NCBI GenBank assembly: GCA_947446335.1
Contig: CANFGA010000277.1
Location: forward strand, 1 to 5,077
Source: Oxalobacteraceae bacterium
GTDB lineage: Bacteria; Pseudomonadota; Gammaproteobacteria; Burkholderiales; Burkholderiaceae_D
DNA length: 5,077 nucleotides
Direction: 5' to 3'
The notes under the pieces are model-generated. The model made no database searches, was not told where the DNA came from, and saw only the letters and a list, made by a program, of their open reading frames with translations. The number at the start of each line of letters is the position of its first letter. Position 1 is the first letter of the stretch. Shown here in pieces: positions 1-4,183 of the stretch. The position numbers and the translations under genes are program-made.

Positions 1-178
1 CGATCACCAGCGCGGGTGGAACAGGCAGCCCGATGTGCGCCATGCACAGCAGATTCCAGGCTTTCGAGCCCATCTGCTGCGCGGTTGGCTGCTGCGGCTG
101 GCTCGGCTGGCGAGCGGGTACCGGATTGCTGCTGGCAATCAGGTAAAAGTGTTTGGGCCAATGGCTTGCGGATTTCAT
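1..178 (-). CDS. PEP/pyruvate-binding (PPDK/PEP synthase-like) protein, N-terminal fragment
   Basis: Reading the minus strand from ATG at 178-176 gives 59 codons with no stop, running off the left edge. Residues 36-59 (MGSKAWNLLCMAHIGLPVPP, then ALVI) match the start of the PEP/pyruvate-binding domain of pyruvate phosphate dikinase and PEP synthase, whose usual form is G-G-K-x-x-x-L-x-x-M followed by GLPVPPGF. In that family this Lys (K39 here) lies in the ATP-grasp region that phosphorylates the central His domain. The His domain and the PEP-binding barrel are not visible, so it cannot be said whether this is a full dikinase or a stand-alone nucleotide-binding domain. A Pro/Gln-rich stretch (residues 19-35) precedes the domain, longer than the usual short lead. 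The ATG overlaps the upstream gene's stop as ATGA, with AGGG at 190-187 eight bases before it, so translation is probably coupled. The family call is fairly sure and the exact function is not. Confidence 0.8.
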   Translation of the reverse strand, partial: MKSASHWPKHFYLIASSNPVPARQPSQPQQPTAQQMGSKAWNLLCMAHIGLPVPPALVI

Positions 179-2136
179 GCTGACATCCCTGTTTTGGTGA
201 GCACCATCTGGCGCAGTGCATGCCCGGCTGCGAGCAGACTGTCCGATGCCTTTTCGATCGTGTTGGCCAGGTCGCTGGCCAGCAGCAATTCGGCCGGTGC
301 CGCGTGGAGCGAGCGGACGATGACGATGCGGGCCTGGCGCGACAGTTCGTCGCACAAGCGCTCCGCGTGCAACATGCGCCAGAGCGTCTGTAAAAACAAT
401 TCGCTGTCGAGCGGGGCGCTGCGTTCGCTGAGATGGCGGGCTATTTCGATCGCCTTGACCTGGTCCTGAATCGCCGCCAGCGTGGTGTCGGCCAAGCGGC
501 GCAGTACTTCGTTGACGGGCGCGGGCAGACCTGAAAGGGGTTCCAGCAGCGTCATCGAATGGATGAAGATGGCTTCTTCCAGACCGTCGGCTACATCGTC
601 GGACTTTTCAAGCAGTTCCACCACGCTGCTCCAGCGGCTTTGCCGCTCGGCGCGCTGGCGCGCTTCCATCAGCAGATGGTCTGCCTCGCGCTCCCAGGTC
701 TTGGCGCGCAAGACCAGGCGCTCGCCCTGGGCTGCATCCATCGCCGCGCCGTTTTCGAGCGCATCGCACAGGGCTTGCGCCAGCGCATGGCAATACGCGG
801 CATGTTCGGCCAGCAGGTCGAACTCGAAGGTGCGCTGACGCAGCACGCGTGCCAGCAGCATCCTGGCCTCGTCGGCTACCAGCGCCACCGGTTGCTGTTG
901 CAGCAAAATGGCGCTCGAGATGCGCATCAGTTCTTGCAAGAACTCGCTCGCCGCGGCTTCGCCCAGCACGTCGTCGAGGCGATCGCCGATCCGAAAGGCC
1001 TCGCTGTCGACCGCTTGCATCGCATTAAAAACAAGCCGCTCGCCGCCTGCCAGCAGCCAGGCCATGTGACCCCATTCTTCCTTCGCGGCACGGCGCAACA
1101 GGGCGCAAGCCTGGCCCTTGCGCACAAAGTTTTGCAGGCGCTTGCGGGCCCGGTTCCAGTCGATGACAAAGACGATGCGCGATGCAACGGCTTCCACGCC
1201 ATCGAGCAGATCTTGCCCGGTTGCTGTCAGCGTGGCCTTGCCGACCAGATAAGGCTTGCCGGCATTGAGTCCGTCCGACGTCATCGGGTCGAACACGGTC
1301 CATAGAAAACCGACTTCTTCCAGCATCTGGCGAAAGAATGCAAAGCGGCCGGCATGCAGGTCGGAATAGGTCAGGTTGATTGCATCTTGTTCGATCTCGA
1401 TCACCAGCACGTGGACATCGTTGGTCCCGATGTCGTTCTGGATCAGCAGCCGGGCGCCGTCGCGGGTCACCGCAGTATCGAGCCCGGGGTGAGCAAACTT
1501 GAGCGCAGCGGTGCGATGCAAGCCGCGCATGAAGGCTTGAATCAAGGGCCGATCGTGATCCTCGATTTGCCAGACATGGGCGCCGTCGAGATTCTCGGTG
1601 GCAATGTCGCTCGCCATGGCATTGAGTTGTTTGTGCAGATCCATCACCAACAGATGGAAGCTGTCCGCGCCTTTGCGATTGCCATGCGTCAACTCGACCA
1701 GCGCCTCGCGGGAAATGCCTTCTTCGTCTTCCATTTGATGCAGCCGCTGCAGCCAGTTGTCGCGCCGGGCCGCCAGATGCAGCCGATCTTCCCGGCCGCC
1801 TTCACCAGCATCGCAAAGCGGGCGCGCCATGATCGACAAGTCCGCCGCCAATGCAGCAAGCAACTGATTAAATTGCGGCAAGATCAGCATCTGGTCATCA
1901 AAATAAGCTGCCTTGACCATGTCTTGTAGCCATCTGGCATCGTGCAAGCCCGCTTGTGCCAGATCGCGTCCCCAGTCCGTGATGAGTATCTTGGGCGACT
2001 TTGCATGCTGGACGGCAGATTGCAGCAGCGTCAGGTATAGCTTCAGGCGATCGTTGGCGGCGAGCGCAGAGGTGACCCATGCGGGCATCAGCAGCGATTG
2101 CTGGCCCAGTGAGGCAACAGCTTTTTCCTTGAGCAT
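175..2136 (-). CDS. Large protein with C-terminal PhoU/DUF47-like domain, partner of PPDK-like protein
   Basis: This 653-residue cytoplasmic protein has no signal peptide or clear membrane segment. The C-terminal part (about 430-653) is all helical and carries acidic repeats typical of PhoU/DUF47 proteins: WEREADHLL at 481-489, LLEKSDDVADGLEEA at 508-522 and a second DLANTIEKASDSL block at 622-634. In PhoU relatives such E/D-x-x-x-D motifs bind metal clusters, and the proteins regulate phosphate uptake or signalling. Residues 1-430 are not a family I can name. Within them, a block from about 185 to 330 reads as well-ordered alpha/beta sequence (DRPLIQAFMRGLHRTAALKF at 195-214, LLIQNDIGTNDVHVLVIEIE at 230-249), with a further helical region at 345-430. 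DUF47 proteins are usually about 200-220 residues, so this is a long fusion. The start is ATG 2136 with a weak GGTAGAG upstream. The stop overlaps the start of the PPDK-like gene. Coding status is very sure and function is inferred. Confidence 0.88.
   Translation of the reverse strand: MLKEKAVASLGQQSLLMPAWVTSALAANDRLKLYLTLLQSAVQHAKSPKILITDWGRDLAQAGLHDARWLQDMVKAAYFDDQMLILPQFNQLLAALAADLSIMARPLCDAGEGGREDRLHLAARRDNWLQRLHQMEDEEGISREALVELTHGNRKGADSFHLLVMDLHKQLNAMASDIATENLDGAHVWQIEDHDRPLIQAFMRGLHRTAALKFAHPGLDTAVTRDGARLLIQNDIGTNDVHVLVIEIEQDAINLTYSDLHAGRFAFFRQMLEEVGFLWTVFDPMTSDGLNAGKPYLVGKATLTATGQDLLDGVEAVASRIVFVIDWNRARKRLQNFVRKGQACALLRRAAKEEWGHMAWLLAGGERLVFNAMQAVDSEAFRIGDRLDDVLGEAAASEFLQELMRISSAILLQQQPVALVADEARMLLARVLRQRTFEFDLLAEHAAYCHALAQALCDALENGAAMDAAQGERLVLRAKTWEREADHLLMEARQRAERQSRWSSVVELLEKSDDVADGLEEAIFIHSMTLLEPLSGLPAPVNEVLRRLADTTLAAIQDQVKAIEIARHLSERSAPLDSELFLQTLWRMLHAERLCDELSRQARIVIVRSLHAAPAELLLASDLANTIEKASDSLLAAGHALRQMVLTKTGMSA
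187..190 (-). promoter_or_regulatory. Ribosome binding site for the PPDK-like gene
   Basis: AGGG on the minus strand lies eight bases before ATG 178, inside the last codons of the PhoU-like gene. It supports this start and, with the ATGA stop/start overlap, translational coupling. Confidence 0.55.
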
Positions 2137-2145
2137 GACGATTCT

Positions 2146-2155
2146 CTACCGGTAG
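2146..2155. repeat. 10-bp perfect palindrome CTACCGGTAG in the leader of the PhoU-like gene
   Basis: CTACCGGTAG is its own reverse complement and lies between the candidate -10 and the start codon, partly covering the GGTAGAG that could serve as ribosome binding site. A second palindrome, TATCGATA (2163-2170), abuts the -10 box. Either could be an operator half, but palindromes this short also occur by chance. Confidence 0.35.
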
Positions 2156-2265
2156 CTTGTCCTATCGATAATTATAAAGAAATAACATGTCGGGTTGATG
2201 ACAACAGAGAATGCGTTGCGCCTGCCCAGTTCTTCAATGTCCACGCGCCGCGGCATGCCTGGCAT
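2146..2265 (-). CDS. Possible 39-codon micro-ORF overlapping the previous one
   Basis: ATG 2265 sits in a TGATG overlap with the 23-codon frame and opens 39 codons (MPGMPRRVDIEELGRRNAF, then an Ile/Val/Phe-rich tail), stopping nine bases before the PhoU-like start. It has no clear ribosome binding site of its own, so translation would need coupling. The same frame stays open upstream for some 50 codons without a good start, which would fit a decayed or frameshifted gene. Its 3' half coincides with the AT-rich promoter, which argues against it being a conserved protein. Low confidence. Confidence 0.18.
   Translation of the reverse strand: MPGMPRRVDIEELGRRNAFSVVINPTCYFFIIIDRTSYR
2171..2199 (-). 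promoter_or_regulatory. Candidate sigma-70 promoter for the PhoU-like/PPDK-like pair
   Basis: The minus strand reads a perfect TATAAT at 2176-2171 in a locally AT-rich patch. It is 34 bases before the start codon at 2136, which would give a leader of about 28 bases. The -35 position at a 17-base spacer (2199-2194, ATCAAC) is a poor match, so the promoter may be weak or activator-dependent. The local drop in GC and the distance to the start codon are the main support. Confidence 0.5.
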
Positions 2266-2336
2266 CAGTCGGTCGTGCTCGGACTTGCCAGCGTCTCGAG
2301 TAGCGAAATCAGATTGATGTTTTGAATTGCCGGCAT
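2265..2336 (-). CDS. Possible 23-codon micro-ORF
   Basis: ATG 2336 on the minus strand is preceded by AGGA (2346-2343) at a good six-base spacing and opens 23 codons beginning MPAIQNINLISLLETL and ending in TGA at 2267-2265. Third positions are mostly G or C, as in the neighbouring genes. The peptide resembles nothing I know. It could be a leader peptide, a real small protein, the broken start of a longer gene, or chance. Its stop overlaps the next ATG as TGATG. Confidence 0.25.
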   Translation of the reverse strand: MPAIQNINLISLLETLASPSTTD

Positions 2337-2375
2337 GCTTGTTCCTTGTCGCGAGCCATGGCGGCGCGTGTTTGA

Positions 2376-2399
2376 ATGCTCTGTCCGAGCGGAGAGCAT
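2376..2399. repeat. Inverted repeat downstream of the ParA-type gene
   Basis: ATGCTCT and AGAGCAT form perfect 7-bp arms around a 10-base loop, 33 bases past the ATPase stop codon. It could fold in the transcript and slow or end transcription, but no U-run follows on the minus strand, so it is not a canonical intrinsic terminator. It could also be a protein binding site or an mRNA-stabilising 3' hairpin. Confidence 0.35.
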
Positions 2400-2432
2400 G
2401 AAGGATGCAAGCGGTGCGTGGCTATTTCACGA

Positions 2433-3089
2433 TCAGGAAAATTCCTGCAGTCTGATCGGAAGGTCTGACAAGCAAGCCATCATCGCTTTTTCAATCTCCA
2501 GAGCGGCTTGTTTGAGGTGCGGATTGCTCACTTCGCTGCCGGCGCGCCCGGCATCAAACTCAGCTTGAAAACCATCGCGCTGCGGCCACAGCGCATCGAG
2601 GTAGTCGAAACCGGCGTTCTCGATATAGGCTTGCGCCTGCGCCACCATCCGCTCGGAGCGCCCGGTTTTGGATAAAACCAGGATGATTTTGCTGCCATTT
2701 TCGCCCAGTTGCGAGAGGCGCTTGGCCAGGCGGACGGTGGGTCGCAAGTCGTCCAGCGAAGTTCCTGTAGGTAAGAAAATGACGTCGCTTTCTATGCTGA
2801 TATCCTCGGTCAAGTCGTCAGCGAGGCCGCGCGTATCGACCACGACCAGATCGAATTCGCCGCCTGTTTTGCGCAGTTTCTTGATGCTTTTGAAAGGGCG
2901 CACTTCGATTTCGGGCTCGATGCCGTTCTTGAGCCGCGTGGCGCCCCATTCGACGCAGGAGAGTTGCTCCAGATCGTAATCGCCGATCAAGACTTTGCGC
3001 CCGTCGTGCGCGGCGGCGGTTGCCAATACTCGGGCCAGCGCACTTTTGCCTACGCCCCCTTTTTGCCCTACAAAAGATGCAATGATCAT
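2433..3089 (-). CDS. Orphan ParA/MinD-type (deviant Walker A) ATPase
   Basis: This 218-residue P-loop ATPase of the ParA/MinD/Soj group lacks an N-terminal helix-turn-helix. The deviant Walker A motif KGGVGKS is at residues 10-16, with signature Lys K10 and P-loop Lys K15. The Walker A' region (IGDYDLEQLSCVEW, residues 35-48) carries D38 and D40. Walker B is the hydrophobic strand ending at D85 (DLVVVDTRG, 80-88), with Arg where many ParAs have Pro after DT. Relatives dimerise on ATP and position DNA, protein clusters or septum factors. No ParB or parS-like partner is in view, so the cargo is unknown. A GTG at 3092 is also in frame, but GAGG (3098-3095) sits only two bases from it and five bases from ATG 3089, so ATG is preferred. 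An in-frame TGA at 3107-3105 rules out a longer protein. Family certain, role unknown. Confidence 0.9.
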   Translation of the reverse strand: MIIASFVGQKGGVGKSALARVLATAAAHDGRKVLIGDYDLEQLSCVEWGATRLKNGIEPEIEVRPFKSIKKLRKTGGEFDLVVVDTRGLADDLTEDISIESDVIFLPTGTSLDDLRPTVRLAKRLSQLGENGSKIILVLSKTGRSERMVAQAQAYIENAGFDYLDALWPQRDGFQAEFDAGRAGSEVSNPHLKQAALEIEKAMMACLSDLPIRLQEFS

Positions 3090-3094
3090 CACTA

Positions 3095-3098
3095 CCTC
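3095..3098 (-). promoter_or_regulatory. Ribosome binding site deciding the ParA-type start
   Basis: GAGG on the minus strand is five bases from ATG 3089 but only two from the alternative GTG 3092, so it favours the ATG start. Confidence 0.65.
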
Positions 3099-3204
3099 GG
3101 TGTCTCAAGTGCGCTGCTATCGCGTCATGCGCTGCGCCACGGAACACGGCATCCATCTCGCCAAAGATGCTAGCAGCAACTCGTTTTTTTATTGAATGAA
3201 CAAA

Positions 3205-3231
3205 CAATATAAATTATTTATCTATATATTG
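3205..3231. repeat. Inverted repeat CAATATA-N13-TATATTG over the ParA-type promoter
   Basis: The 7-bp arms at 3205-3211 and 3225-3231 are perfect reverse complements around a 13-base centre. They cover the -10 box on one side and reach the -35 box on the other, a usual place for a repressor site. The AT-rich composition raises the chance of a coincidental match. Confidence 0.4.
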
Positions 3232-3234
3232 CAA
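3206..3234 (-). promoter_or_regulatory. Candidate sigma-70 promoter for the ParA-type gene
   Basis: The minus strand reads TTGCAA (3234-3229), exactly 17 bases, then TATATT (3211-3206), four of six and five of six matches to the consensus boxes. It sits in the most AT-rich stretch of the window. Transcription would start near 3199, giving a leader of about 110 bases before the ATG at 3089. Confidence 0.6.
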
Positions 3235-3311
3235 AATTTGCGCCCCATCGTTCGGTCATCCTTGTGATTTCGTCACTTTTTGATGGCATCGGAAACTGCC
3301 GATCGACACCT

Positions 3312-3340
3312 TTGACAGCCTGCCGTCACCAGGTTCTCAT
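3312..3340 (+). promoter_or_regulatory. Candidate promoter for the HAD phosphatase gene
   Basis: A perfect TTGACA (3312-3317) is followed after 17 bases by TCTCAT (3335-3340), a four-of-six match to the -10 box, giving a leader of about 136 bases. An alternative is TATACT at 3393-3398, a better -10 with no recognisable -35 and a leader of about 80 bases. I cannot decide between them from sequence alone. Confidence 0.38.
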
Positions 3341-3470
3341 CGCTCAATGTACCTGCCTGGTCAACGCAGCGAGCCTGCACGGCGATGGCGGCTATACTCG
3401 TTGCTGAAGCTTGGCTGAGCAAGCCGGCCCAAAGCAGCGCTGCGCTGTTGCGATTGAATTTACCTCTGTT

Positions 3471-3474
3471 GGAG
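3471..3474 (+). promoter_or_regulatory. Ribosome binding site deciding the HAD start
   Basis: GGAG lies eight bases before ATG 3483. The longer open frame, from TTG 3411, has no such signal and would add 24 residues before the normal HAD N-terminus, so ATG 3483 is chosen. Confidence 0.7.
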
Positions 3475-3482
3475 AAGTTGTC

Positions 3483-4169
3483 ATGCCCGTCCCGATGTTG
3501 AATGGCCCGATTACCCATCTGGTTTCCGATTGCGATGGTGTCTTGATCGACAGCGAAGCCGCAGCGCTGCAGGCATTGCTGTCTGCGCTGCAGTTGCGCG
3601 TTGGCAATCGCGACGAATTGAATGCGCTGATCTTGCCGCGCCTGGGATTGTCGATCGATGTTTTGCTGCTGCAAATTTTCGAGAAAATTGGCATCGCCGA
3701 CCCGGACCCGGCCGAAATCGCTGGCATCATCGATCTCGTCGAGATGGAATGCGACCGTCAATTGGCGCTGGTTCCCGGCGTGCTGCAGGCACTGCGCGAC
3801 ATTCGATTGCCGATGGCGGTGGCCAGCAACAGCAGCCACGCCCGGGTGCGTTCGGCGTTGCAGCAAACCGGACTGTCAGCGTTGTTTGGCGAGCGCATCT
3901 ACACGGCCGATGTCGTGGGCCATCCGAAGCCGCACCCTGCAGTCTATCTGGCAGCAGCGGCAAGCTTTGGCGTGGCACCTGGCAATTGCATCGCGATCGA
4001 GGATAGCGTCACTGGCGCCACCGCAGCGGTGGCAGCGGGCATGTGCGTGCTGGGTTTTACCGGAGGCGCTCATGTCGCGGCGGGGCAAGCGACGCGTCTG
4101 AAAGCGATCGGCGTCCATGCGACCTTCGACGACATGCGGCAATTGCCCGGATTGATACACCGATATTGA
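3483..4169 (+). CDS. HAD-superfamily phosphatase (beta-phosphoglucomutase/YieH-like)
   Basis: This is a complete 228-residue cytoplasmic hydrolase with the four haloacid dehalogenase motifs in order. Motif I is SDCDGVLIDSE, with nucleophile D16 and acid/base D18. Motif II is VASNSS at 113-118, with S115. Motif III is K149 in GHPKPHP. Motif IV is IEDSVTGA, with the Mg-binding pair E173 and D174. The helical insert between motifs I and II (about 25-90) is the subclass I cap that chooses the substrate. Order and spacing fit the group of E. coli YieH (6-phosphogluconate phosphatase), phosphoglycolate phosphatase and beta-phosphoglucomutase; substrate cannot be read from sequence. Mutases usually carry a different residue set near the cap, so a small sugar-phosphate phosphatase is the better guess. 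It is transcribed alone, diverging from the ATPase gene and converging on the emrB-like gene. Confidence 0.92.
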   Translation: MPVPMLNGPITHLVSDCDGVLIDSEAAALQALLSALQLRVGNRDELNALILPRLGLSIDVLLLQIFEKIGIADPDPAEIAGIIDLVEMECDRQLALVPGVLQALRDIRLPMAVASNSSHARVRSALQQTGLSALFGERIYTADVVGHPKPHPAVYLAAAASFGVAPGNCIAIEDSVTGATAAVAAGMCVLGFTGGAHVAAGQATRLKAIGVHATFDDMRQLPGLIHRY

Positions 4170-4183
4170 CGATGGCTTGACGA

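Larger units (their letters stand above)
2137..2432. other. Intergenic region between the ParA-type gene and the PhoU-like gene
   Basis: These 296 bases contain no convincing full-length gene. They hold the inverted repeat behind the ATPase gene, the two doubtful micro-ORFs, a GGCATGCC palindrome (2252-2259), the TATAAT element and two palindromes near the downstream start. Confidence 0.6.
3090..3482. other. Divergent intergenic region between the ParA-type and HAD genes
   Basis: These 393 bases have no supported gene. The left third would be the ATPase gene's leader, including an 8-base repeat TGCGCTGC at 3110-3117 and 3128-3135. The AT-rich middle holds its promoter. The right part holds a candidate promoter and a dyad for the HAD gene. 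Short frames here either lack ribosome binding sites or overlap the start of a real gene in another frame. Confidence 0.6.

Noticed and set aside
559..1305. Long plus-strand frame of 248 codons opposite the PhoU-like gene, with shorter ones at 35-469 and 1354-1929
   Set aside because: They lie entirely or mostly antisense to a well-supported gene, have no ribosome binding sites or recognisable domains, and are expected from G/C-rich third positions.
2818..3207. 129-codon minus-strand frame starting at TTG 3207 and overlapping the ParA-type gene start
   Set aside because: Its start falls inside the promoter -10 box, there is no ribosome binding site, and most of it overlaps the ATPase gene in another frame with an Arg-rich shadow-like composition.
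3264..3281. GTGA-TTTCG-TCAC followed by five T, terminator-like on the plus strand
   Set aside because: The stem is only 4 bp, and no plus-strand gene lies upstream for it to terminate.
3434..3443. GCAGCGCTGC palindrome upstream of the HAD gene
   Set aside because: Short GC-rich palindromes of this kind are common in such genomes, and it has no clear relation to the promoter candidates.
3411..3482. Upstream extension of the HAD protein to TTG 3411
   Set aside because: There is no ribosome binding site for it, and the added residues precede the normal HAD N-terminus; GGAG at 3471-3474 favours ATG 3483.
3385..3501. 38-codon plus-strand frame starting ATG 3385 and overlapping the HAD start
   Set aside because: It has no ribosome binding site, resembles nothing known, and overlaps the well-supported HAD start in another frame.
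3273..3866. 197-codon minus-strand frame opposite the HAD gene
   Set aside because: The plus strand carries all four HAD motifs in order; the minus frame is Gln/Arg-rich low-information sequence with no recognisable motif.
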